A stretch of 64,000 nucleotides of DNA, taken from assembly GCA_977017575.1 (NCBI GenBank), contig CDRNVI010000063.1, forward strand, positions 434,001-498,000, in the 5' to 3' direction. The DNA comes from Paramoeba atlantica. Its lineage: Eukaryota; Discosea. The position numbers and the translations under genes were made by a program. Shown one piece after another: positions 18,570-28,400 of the stretch (the stretch's first letter is position 1; each line of letters starts with the position of its first letter). The notes beneath the pieces are model-generated. The model was not told the DNA's origin. It saw only the letters and a program-made list of their open reading frames with translations, and searched no databases.

Positions 18570-21500
18570 TTAGTGTTCAAGTCCTCCGAGCCACTGAATT
18601 GGTGGAAAGTATTGTCGGAGTTGCGTGGCAATTGTGTACGCGTTCATCTTCTCTATTTCAAGTTGGAACGCTTCTTTGACATCCTTCACGTTTTGTTGTG
18701 ACCGTTGTGCGAGCGAGACAATGAGAGTTTTCGTGTTGTTGTGCAACTGTCCTAATTCGGTCATTGCCAAGCAGCTGAAACTTTCTTTCGGTATGCCCCC
18801 TTGTACAACGTATTTTTTGTGCTTGCGCTCAAGGGCATTTTGGATTAACTGCTCGACGGAGGTTTTGGCATAGCTCGGGGCACAACTGTGAACTACGGTG
18901 ACATCGTAGAGAATTTCTCCGAGATGGGACCACATGATACCGAGATCAGGGCCTGATCGCATACGTCTTGCTCTGCATGGGTGATGTTCAGAGAGCTCTT
19001 CGGATATGGTGGCCTTACATTTGGTGCAGAAGAATGATGAATGTACTCGAGGTTCTATAACATGGGGCACCCCTGCTTTGGCACACAATTCACCTAGGAA
19101 ATCCACGCCGAGGGGGCTCCATGAAACTGATAAGTAACAAACAAATATAAGTAAATACATATGACTAATATAATCACACTTCCAAATCGTCCCAAAATCA
19201 AAGAACACATAATACGATATATAGATAGAATTCACATGCACAAACATAGTTCAAAAGAAAGCCTGCATAGAACCAATAATAATGTGTCACGTTGTTAACG
19301 GGGTTCCCCCCCACCGGAACCCTCGGCCAAATGGCTGGGGGCTTGGTGGGTGGGCACAAAAACTTAAAGTGAAGTAAAATAACAACCTAACAAGGATATA
19401 TAAGATAATAGTAAATACCCATCCCATGTAAAATTCTGAATACAAATCATAATTCGAAGAAACTATGTGCCCCGAAGGGCCAGCAGGCAAATATATAACA
19501 GCCCCTCGGCTAAATTTCAAAACGTGGACTATTAGAAACGGACTAATCGTGTGTGCTTCTTCGTTGCATTTATCCCACAGCATTGTGTACATCCAGGAAT
19601 GTGCTGGAAGATGGTATCAGAAGAGTATTCTGTCAGGCATCCCGGGCATACCACACTCTTAGGCATATTTTCTGGCACTATTCCCAGGCGCATCATTATA
19701 CAGAAACGGAAGAGGTACGGATTGATGTAGTTGCTGGTTGATTGCAGGTGGTGAAATGATGCGGATCCTCGCTCCATTAGTTCTTTGAGGCGCATGTCCT
19801 TTCTCAGCTCGGTTGCAAATCGTTTTTGTTCAGATCGTATTGCTTTCATGACTAATCGCTTGGAAGTATCATTCTTCTGGCTGTCACGTTCGTTCAGAGC
19901 CCTGTTTCGCTTGGATCCCGCTATGACCACCGGAGCGTTATTGGTTTTGGATTGCTCTTCAATGGCTTTGCGAGACGCTTGGAAAAAGTGCTTTTGCTTC
20001 AAACATGACGGAGTAAGTCCGAGTCCGCCGAGATATTGCGGAAGTGTGGCGAGTTTTGCAGTAGGGCCCGTTGCATTAAACCAATGCTGAATAATACTGC
20101 CTACTTCCGCGTCGAACTGCTGGGCGATTTCAAGGGATGCTTCGGGCTTGTGTACTCGGAGGTGATAGTCTTGACGGGGGATGGCGCACCGATTCAGAAT
20201 TGCGAGGGATAGGTTGCTCGGTCCCATGAGTCGAAGACGGCGAAAGAGACACTTGTGTTTGTCCATCTTTTTCTTTAGGCATTCACTTACCATCTCGTCC
20301 TGTCCGATATATGCACCTAGAATTTTCACTGTTTCTTGCGGGCAGGCTACCCCCATCGCTTGCAGAGTTTGGGGCGTCCATGGAGTGTCTGTTTTCTTGA
20401 ACCATTCGCATTTCTGGAAGTTCATTTCCAGTCCCAGAAGTCGTGAAGATTCGTGCAGGTGTAGAAAGGCGGTCTGCAAGGATAGGGGATTTGTTGATGA
20501 CAAGGTTATGTCGTCCATGTACGCTCGAACCGTTACATCTGGAAAGGACTCTTCGATTTCTTTGAGCGAATCCTGTATCAGGGCACAGAAGTATAGTGAC
20601 GAAAGCGCTGAGCCCTGTCGAACGCCAGAAGTGCTCTTCACGATCGAATGGAGCGAGTTATTGGCAAAGAAGAGCAGATCAGACGAGTCCCCGTACTCAA
20701 GATTAAAAATCCGCATGAAAGGTTTGAAGATGCCGTCTTTCTTGAGTGCTTCGAAGATTGCTTGACGCGTGGGGGTATTGTAGGCATTCTTATAATCGAT
20801 CGCCAAGATGGCGTGTCCCTTGTCATATTCATCGAGCACCTCGTGAACAATTCCCTCGCACGCATTCTTTTGGAGGATCCCTCTTTGGACAGGCTGGAAA
20901 AATTTCTTCAGTTTCTCTTCGTTCCTGTTTAGAAGGATCGAGCCACATACTTTCAATAGAGTCTCCCCAATTGCAATCGGTCGTATTCCGTTCTGCGGTT
21001 TGTTGATGGCCATTAGTCGACATCGTGTCAGTCTGTCACGCACCGACGATGCGATCTCCCCGTTCACTACATCGCGTAACATATGGCAGAGCGCGGTGCT
21101 GGATTCCTCGTCATCCGCAAGTAGGCGCAACATGGCTTCACTCAATCCCGTAGGGCCCGGGGAAGCTCCCGGAGCCAGTTTCTCTATCGCGGCCCGAAGT
21201 TCGTGTTTTTCGATGATTCCTGTTCGGGGGTCTGCGTCCGTCTGAGCTTGTGGGCGCTCTCCATCGGGATGTAGACTCTTGAGCTCCGCTACTTTCTCCT
21301 CAACGCTAAGGTTCGAGTCAAAATATACGTTGTCGAGGATACGCGTAGCTTTGCTTAGGTTACCAGCCCTAGCCGTTCGAAGCGCACTGCGGATTGATCG
21401 GCGGTCGACTTCACGTTCAAGTTTCTCGTCAGGTGAGGAGAACGCCGGCTCCTCGTTGCGCAATTTGTTTGGCACATGATACTTCCGCTGGATCGCTTGT

Positions 21501-22277
21501 CGCACAGTGGTGAGTGAGTCGCGGGGTGCGTTTAGAAACTTGTGCCAGACGGATGTTTTCTCTGTTATAAGCTTGAGCGTGGGATATCCTCGCAGGATTG
21601 ATCTAAAGATTGCTATGACGTGAGCGGCAAACGTGGGGTCGATGTGGGCGAGTGGGGGAAGAGGCTCCAAGTCGCATCCCGTGTCACAATCTTGTGTTTC
21701 TTCGATATCCAAAAATGGCGTTTGTGTCACAATACGGTTGAGCTTTACCACCCGTAATCGGAAGATGTTAATCTTGTGAGATGCAGGTAGATATAGAAAT
21801 CCTGATGGACCTGGCTGATGCTGCGGTGTGTAGGAAATCTTTACCCTGATTGCACCTTTTCTAGAATGTCGCGTAACAACTTCTCCAATCGACTGATAAA
21901 TCTCACTGCTGTGGCGGAATTTCCAATGTAGCTCGCAAGTAGTTCCTTTTCCCCAGTCGTTGATTATCTTTAGTATTTGGTCCGGAGCTTTCATTGTTTC
22001 TTCGGCGACCTCGGCCACCCGATCGTCCTCCGAGATGTCTGATCCTGATGCAGATGAGCTCTCCGATCCTTCGTCATGTGACATGTCCGCTTGTCCGAGG
22101 TTCGCCTTCGTTAGATCAGAGCTACGGAGTATCACTTTTACCTTTTTCGGAGTTTTCTTCAGTCGTGTCTCTTTTCTGATCTTAATTTTCAAGGATGACT
22201 CTCCAGTTTGACTTCTTCGTAGAATTTCATTTCTCCGAACACTGGCAAAAGCGGTTTCCTCGTCTTTCGTGTTGAAT
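18570..22277 (-). CDS. Reverse transcriptase/endonuclease of LINE L3
   Basis: Coding 22277-19535, then the insert, then 19097-18570. The frame is open upstream of the first apparent start (22192) to a stop near 22280, giving N-terminal sequence FNTKDEETAF; the true start is unknown. Domains: the A1 N-terminal region (APDQILKIINDWGKGTTC, DLEPLPPLAHIDPTF), reverse transcriptase with GVRQGSALSS and catalytic AYMDDITLSS, zinc motif CPGCLTEYSSDTIFQHIPGC, then after the insert FCTKC...HHPC and the endonuclease RSGPDLGIMW / LYDVTVVH. It ends WLGGLEH, the A1-type C-terminus. With the insert removed (RLVRF-LGELCAKAG) no break is seen. Confidence 0.83.
19098..19534 (+). other. Intron-like structured insert, copy 2 (437 bp)
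   Basis: Inserted antisense to the L3 gene. Removing GAAATCC...GGACTATTA restores GTC-CGT-TTC-CTA-GGT-GAA (VRFLGE), exactly as in homologues, without target duplication. Ends pair TCCACG/CGTGGA and GCCGAGGGG/CCCCTCGGC, where copy 1 has a C-G pair in place of this A-T pair. The hairpin CATAATT...AACTATG contains a change that is a G.U wobble on the minus (gene-sense) strand and a mismatch on the plus strand. Extra length lies near 19325-19355 (a GGCTGGGGGCTTGGTGGGTG stretch). Confidence 0.85.
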
Positions 22278-22586
22278 CAAAGTTATAAATGAACAAAAAC
22301 AGAAACGTTCTCACGATTCTGCATAGGCGGAAGAGGGGGAAGAGTAGTAGTATGAATGAGAAACCTAAACAACGGTACGATCATCAATTTTTTTTTTTTT
22401 TTTTTTTACGTTCAAGACTGAAAAATTCTTTCTTCTAAAATATATTCTATTTTTTTTTTCTGAGCCTTCTCCCAAAGATCGTTCGTATTATCCTAAATCT
22501 CGCAGGCATTCTAAACACGGATAATCGTTGTGAATAATAATAAGAACTTTTAAGAGCTTTTCTAATGTGCGAACTTGTTGGTCGAC

Positions 22587-24260
22587 TCACTGACGCAGTC
22601 CACCAATCCAATGTGCTTCTGGAATATACTCGCGGAGCTGCGATACAATAGTATACGCTGCTAGCTTTTCTATCTCGAGTTGGAAGGCCTCACGTACGTC
22701 TTCGTACTTTTGTTTGGCTCGTTGGGATAATGCCTTGAGGAGGGTTTTGGTGTCGTTGTGCAGAAGACCGCAGTCAGAGGCGGCCAGGCAACGAAAAGAG
22801 TCGCTTTCTACGCCTTTCTCCGTAACGTACTTCTTGAATTTCTTGTCGAGCACGTGCTGCATCAGCGCTGTACTTGTTTGTTTGGCATAGCTGCTGCAAC
22901 AAGTGTGAACAACGGTAAAATCATACAGGACCTCCCCCATGTGGGGCCACATAATAGCAAGATCAGGACCGGATCGGATTCTGCGGGCTTTGCAAGGATG
23001 ATGTTCAGCTACTTCCGCTGAGATGGAACACTTGCACTTAGTACAGAAAAACGAAGAATGGATGCGCGGTTAGATAATACAAGGGAGACCAGCTTTGGAG
23101 CACAAATCTGCGAGGTACCTCACTATGTGTGAGTGCTTTCTGGTGCAATTCATGCCCGAGCACCGGGAGCATCCTGCGACGTGTGGTATAATGCTGGTAG
23201 GAGATTCATGGCCACAGCATCCAGGGCATATAACATCGGCCGGTGCGTTATGTAATCCGATGCCCAAACGCATCATCAAAGTGTATCGGAAGAGGTACGG
23301 GTTTACATAATTGCTGGTGCTTTCTAAATGCATGTTTGATTCCTTTGTACGCTTCAATAAAAGTCCCATGTGAGAATCCTTCTGCAGCTCAGTTATCTGT
23401 TTATCGTGTTCTGCACTTAGCTTCTTTTTCAATAGCTTGCGCGCTGCCTCTCCTCGACTTTGCGGTTGTTTCACAGCTTTTTCGCTGCCTTTCTGATCTA
23501 CCGGAGCGTTATTGGGTTTAAGGTGCTCATCAATAGATTTGCTGGCAGTTTCGAAGAAATGTTTTTGCTTCAGAGTCGAGGAAATTAAGCCTAGGCCACC
23601 GAGTTTCTGTGGTAGAGCGGCGAGTTTCAGGGCGTTTGCGTCTGCTCCACTCCACTTTTCTAGAACTTTGTTTACTTGGTTCTCGAAGGATTGTGCTAGT
23701 TGGAAAGTAGCGCCTGGCCGATGTACTCGTAGATGGTAATCGTGCCGTGGAATCGTACAACGGCGGAGAATGGCAAGAGACAAGTTACTGGGACCCATAA
23801 GCAACAACCTGCGGAATAGGCACTTGTGTTTCTCCATTTTCTTGATCAGCAGATTTTCCACGACTTGGTCTGTACCTACGTATGCGCCTAAGACTTTTAT
23901 CGCATCACTGCAAAAGTTTACTCCAAGTTTTTCCAACGGAGGAGGCTTCGTGTTGTGGCGGCCGTGGTCTGACGTTGGGTTTTTCTCGATGCTTTGCGCT
24001 TTGTGTTCCATCTTCTTTTGCCAGTTGAGGGGAATATGCTGTGGAATGGGGGTTGTGTACATGAGGTCGTCGTACGTGCTAGCGTCTTGGATGAGTTTCT
24101 TGTTTGCCTCAAACTGGTCCCATGATCCAATCTCGAGTCTATTCGCTTGTTCCGTAAAGTTCAAGTTGTGCTCCTTTACGCCAGTGGACCTCACTGCTGC
24201 AGTGTTCTGCTGCTGATGCGACGGCGTGCCTTGCGCCGCCCTCGGGGGAGGTTCTGACAT
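22587..24260 (-). pseudogene. Recombinant LINE protein of L4
   Basis: ATG at 24260 (MSEPPPRAAQ), then a segment with GSWDQFEANKKL and YTTPIPQHIP that resembles GCWDQFDANKDL and YTTPLPPNP of B-type LINE B1. At about 23949 it joins PPPLEKLGVNFC, the connection domain of L5. The RT palm with its catalytic aspartates is absent. Zinc motif CPGCCGHESP and the endonuclease follow. A TAA at 23070-23072 replaces the GAA of EPRIHSS in L5, so translation should stop before the endonuclease; the remaining part (to 22587, ending WIGGLRQ) is otherwise intact. Confidence 0.8.
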
Positions 24261-24290
24261 AAAAGAAAGAAAAGCAAAGTAGTAAAAATT

Positions 24291-24306
24291 CAACAAGGTA
24301 CAGAAA
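24291..24306 (-). other. Spliced-leader remnant c (16 nt)
   Basis: The minus strand reads TTTCTGTACCTTGTTG, the last 16 nt of the leader, joined on its 5' side to satellite sequence. Reverse transcription or end joining lost the first 17 nt seen in complete copies. Confidence 0.75.
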
Positions 24307-24804
24307 AGTTGTTAAGACCCTTTCTTTTGTTAATACCCTTTCTTTTGTTAAGACCCTTTCTTTTGTTAAGACCCTTTCTTTTGTTAAGACCCTTTCTTTT
24401 GTTAAGACCCTTTCTTTTGTTAAGACCCTTTCTTTTGTTAAGACCCTTTCTTTTGTTAAGACCCTTTCTTTTGTTAAGACCCTTTCTTTTGTTAAGACCC
24501 TTTCTTTTGTTAAGACCCTTTCTTTTGTTAAGACCCTTTCTTTTGTTAAGACCCTTTCTTTTGTTAAGACCCTTTCTTTTGTTAAGACCCTTTCTTTTGT
24601 TAAGACCCTTTCTTTTGTTAAGACCCTTTCTTTTGTTAAGACCCTTTCTTTTGTTAAGACCCTTTCTTTTGTTAAGACCCTTTCTTTTGTTAAGACCCTT
24701 TCTTTTGTTAAGACCCTTTCTTTTGTTAAGACCCTTTCTTTTGTTAAGACCCTTTCTTTTGTTAAGACCCTTTCTTTTGTTAAGACCCTTTCTTTTGTTA
24801 AGAC
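24307..24804. repeat. 18-bp satellite array, variant CCCTTTCTTTTGTTAAGA
   Basis: About 27 units, one with TTAATACCC at about 24331. It lies between the 5' end of L4 and the poly(A) tail of the next minus-strand fragment. The same TTAATACCC variant occurs in the 11-18 kb array, hinting at common origin. Confidence 0.97.
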
Positions 24805-25050
24805 TTTTTTTTTTTTTTTTTTTTTTTTTTGAGACAGAACTACAGAGCTACCGAAATATAACATCCATCATGTATAATGTTTTTTTTTTTTTTTTTTTTT
24901 TTTTTTTGACAGGATGAGGCACGAGACATTATTTGCTCCCATTCTCCGCAATCTTCTAAAAATTGTTTTATGCTTACGAAGATTCCAGTTGAATAGCACA
25001 TTTTGAATATCACTTTTCAACCTAGAATAACAATCCTTCTTTTTTTTATT
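24805..25050 (-). mobile_element. Two short poly(A)-tailed fragments, one from an A2-type LINE
   Basis: T-runs at 24805-24830 and 24880-24907 are poly(A) tails on the minus strand. Between them lie 49 bp of unknown origin. Upstream of the second tail, 24908-25050 encodes HKTIFRRLRRMGANNVSCLI, matching HKNIFRRLQKMGASNFSSLI of L9; the homology ends in LILS directly at the A-run. This is an internal LINE fragment whose tail lies within the coding region, as at 5717-5906 and 46261-46357. Confidence 0.7.
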
Positions 25051-25488
25051 TAATTTCATTTATTTCTATATAATATAATAAAATATCTTTTTTTTTAGAC
25101 GAAGGTAACTATATTTAGATATATTCGCCATCATTTGTGCAAAGGGGCGATTATTCGAAAATTTTGATTTTGCTAAATTTTTTTTCTAATTATGTAAAGG
25201 TAAGGGTGGTGGTCCAAAATTTTCGAGTTGCAAAGTAAAGCAAAAGCTTTATTAACTTTTGCAAAAAGTTTTAACTTATGGAAATTGTTTCTAATGTTCA
25301 ATAAAATAAAATCATATATTTCGTCTGAACGATTACCTGACTTTCCGAGTATAATTACTAACACAAGTTTACATTTTTGTCATTGTGATATTTGTCCTTC
25401 AGGAAAATAACCATAAAGTAAAGTAAAGTGCTCAGTTTGCGTTTACTGGGAAAGATTAGTTGTGTTAATAAAACCGTTTAAGGAAAGA
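25051..25488 (-). other. AT-rich 3' UTR region of LINE L6
   Basis: Downstream (minus strand) of the L6 stop. AT-rich with short A- and T-runs (for example near 25088) and no open frame of interest. The exact 3' end of L6 is not defined by a clear tail; it probably ends between 25060 and 25100. Confidence 0.5.
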
Positions 25489-28400
25489 TTAGTTACTTAG
25501 TCCGCCTATCCAGTTGCAGTGTGGGATCACGTCTCTTAGTTGGCATACAACTGTGTATGCATTGAATTTTTCAACTGCTAGTCGGAAGGCATCGCGTGTG
25601 TCTTTAGGATTGAGGTGTGCCCGTGCTGCTAAAACAGAGATGAGTCTTTTAGTGTCTTCATGGAGAAGCCCACAATCAGTCACCGCTAAGCATTTGAACG
25701 CCTCTGGTTCCAAACCATTCTGTTCTACATACTTTTTATTTTTCCTGGCCAGTGCGTTTTCCATTAGTTGTTCAGGGGTGAACTTTGCATTTGACACCGT
25801 ACAAGTATGTACAACAGTTACGTCATACAATATCTCTCCCTGGTGAGGCCACATTATTCCCAAGTCAGGACCAGAACGTATCCGACGCGCTCTACACGCA
25901 TGTCGTTCAGCTGCATCTGCAGAAATACTTGCCTTGCACTTTGTGCAATAGAATGAAGCATGTACTCGAGGTTCGACCACGTGAGGGAGCCCAGCCTTGG
26001 TGCATAAATCTGAAAGCAAACGGATCAGGTGTGTGTGTTTCTTCGTGGTGTTCATACCTGAACATTGTGCGCAGCCCGCAACATGATGAAGAAGGCCGTT
26101 TCCTTCTTGCTGTGACCCGCATCCCGGACAATGGCAAATCCCTGAGGCTTTCGGGAGTGATATCCCCAATCGCATCATTATGGAATATCGGAAAAGATAG
26201 GGATTGATGTAATCATTAGTGGAGACCAAGTGTGAATTCGAGTCCTTTGTTCTGCTAATGACTTCACTTAATCGCTTGTTTGCTTTGATTTCTGACAGCA
26301 CTTTTGTTTGCTCTTCGCGAATTGCTTTAGAGGCCTTAGTTTTTATTTTCATCGGATTCAAAGTAACGCCACTAACTTTCTCAACAGCTTGTTGACCTAC
26401 CGGAGCTTTAGTGGATATTTTATGCTCATCAATAGATCGTCTGGCTGCTTCAAAAAGGTACCGTTGCTTTAAGGTGGACTGAGTGAGACCAAGACCTCCC
26501 ATTTTTTGCGGTAGAGTTGCGAGGCGGAGTGAGTCACCTGTGGCGAGAAACCAGTGTGAGATAATTCTTGATATTTCAACATCGAAGCATTCCGCAATTT
26601 TCAGTGTAGCTGCTGGTTTGTGGACGCGCAAAAAGTAATCCTGTCGTGGAATCGTGCATCGTTGCAACATTGCTAACGAAAGATTGCTTGGGCCCATGAT
26701 TTGCAAACGTCGAAAAAGGCATACATGCTTTACTGACTGTCGTACGAGCTTTTCACTAACGTCCTCATTCTCCCCTATGTAGGCGCCTAGGATCTTGACA
26801 GATTTCTCCGGTGACGATAGACCAGCTTTCTGCAATGCCAGTGGACAGTTTTTTGCTCCTTTCTGAAACCACTCTGTTTTATTGCAGTTGACATCAAGTG
26901 ATAAGTCTTTAGAAAGTTCTTGAAGATGGAGGAAAGCGGCTTCTAGGGATAAAGTGTTTCGAGATGAAAGCGTGATGTCGTCCATATATGCTCGGATCGT
27001 GACTTCAGGAAAAAGATCGGCTACTTCAGCTAGGATGGGATGTATTAAGCTACAAAAGTAGAGAGATGAGAGCGCTGAACCTTGTCGTACTCCAGATGTG
27101 CTTTTGATTGTTGAATAGAATGTGTTGTCAGCAAAGAAAAGAAGATCAGATGGCTCGGAGTACTCTAGGAAAAAGAGGCGCATAAATGGTCTGAAAACAT
27201 CATGCTTTTGAAGAGTTTCTGCAATGGCGATTCTGTTTGGTGTGTTGAATGCGTTAGTGTAATCGACTGTGACGATCTTGTGGTCTGCCTCGTATTCTTC
27301 TATCAGTTCATGCACAATTTGCTCACACGCATTCTTTTGTAGTATGCCTCGTTGGAAGGTTTGAAAGTGCTTTTTAAGCGCGTCTTCATGTCGTTGCAAA
27401 AGAATGATGCCACACACTTTAAGGATGGTCTCTCCTATAGCGATCGGGCGCAGTTTATTTATTTGTTTGGGCAAAGCTACTAATCTGCATCTTGTGAGTC
27501 GATCACGCACCGAGTTTGGAATGTCGCCATTGATCACGTCGCGGAACATGTGGCATAAGCAAATGCTGCATTCTTCATCGTCGGCGAGAAGTCGCAACAT
27601 CGATTCGCTGAAACCTGTAGGTCCGGGGGAAGCACCCTTTGCCAATTTGCTGGCCGCTAAGAGGAGTTCGTCTCGTTCAACAATTCCAATGCGCGGAAAG
27701 TCAACACTCATCGGCATTTGAGGCGTTTTCCCGGAAGGATGGAGACTTTTTAGAAGAGAAACTTTTTCTTCGACAGTCAGGGGTGATTGTTTGAAATCCA
27801 CGCCGAGGGGCTCCCTGGAAACATATACACTGATAACATATATGAATAAATGAACAACTATGAATAGCTCAATCGTAATTCAAAATGACACAACATATCA
27901 TTCATTCATTTCACACGCACAAAGATGGAAAAGAAACAAGCCTGCATAAAACAACACAATCAATGTCACTCTGTTAACGGGGTTCCCCCCCCCACCGGAA
28001 CCCTCGGCCAACCTGCACAAAACTTTAAACGTAACAAAATAACAACCTAACAAGAATATAACAAACGAGTAAACACCCCCCTCCATGCAATTAGAGAATA
28101 CTACATCATAATTTGAGAAAATTATGTGCCCCGAAGGGCCAGCAGGCAAATATATAGCCGCCCCTCGGCTAAATTTCAAAACGTGAACTATTAGTAGACG
28201 TTATCGAGAATACGCGTTGCTTTGCCTAGGTTTCCTGCTTTTGCCGTTCGTAAAGCATTGCGGATCGCTCGGCGGTCAGTTTCTAACTCTTCTTGTTCTT
28301 CTTGGCTGAGCTTGTCGACGTTGTATTCATATTTACTTTTACTTTTCGGCGCGTGAGTCGTGGCTCGTGTTCGCATTAGCATTTTCCTCACAGTGGTCAA

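Larger units (their letters stand above)
18235..22300 (-). mobile_element. A1-type RLE LINE, copy L3
   Basis: Minus-strand LINE with 3' UTR 18235-18569, coding region 18570-22277 and an intron-like insert at 19098-19534. No spliced leader is present at the 5' side, and the N-terminal region is shorter than in L5, so the copy is probably 5'-truncated near 22280-22390. No poly(A) tail is seen; the 3' end meets two inverted satellite units. The 3' UTR contains near 18290 one reversed unit of the GTGTTC satellite and, at 18303-18335, about 33 bp closely matching an internal part of insert copy 1. Confidence 0.85.
22388..24306 (-). mobile_element. A1-type LINE, copy L4 (recombinant or internally deleted, SL-tagged)
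   Basis: Starts with a 16-nt remnant of the spliced leader (24306-24291) next to a satellite array and ends in a poly(A) tail (T-run about 22388-22407). Positions 22513-23949 are nearly identical to 30468-31904 of L5; I noticed only two differences in about 1.44 kb. Upstream of 23949 the sequence switches to a different N-terminal segment, so the whole catalytic part of the reverse transcriptase is missing. The 3' UTR also departs from L5 at 22512. It is either an internal deletion or a product of template switching, and it is young. Confidence 0.82.

Noticed and set aside
27793-28193. Conventional GT-AG intron or DNA transposon with target duplication
   Set aside because: The borders that restore the protein are not GT-AG in either orientation, and no duplication is found at any of the three sites.
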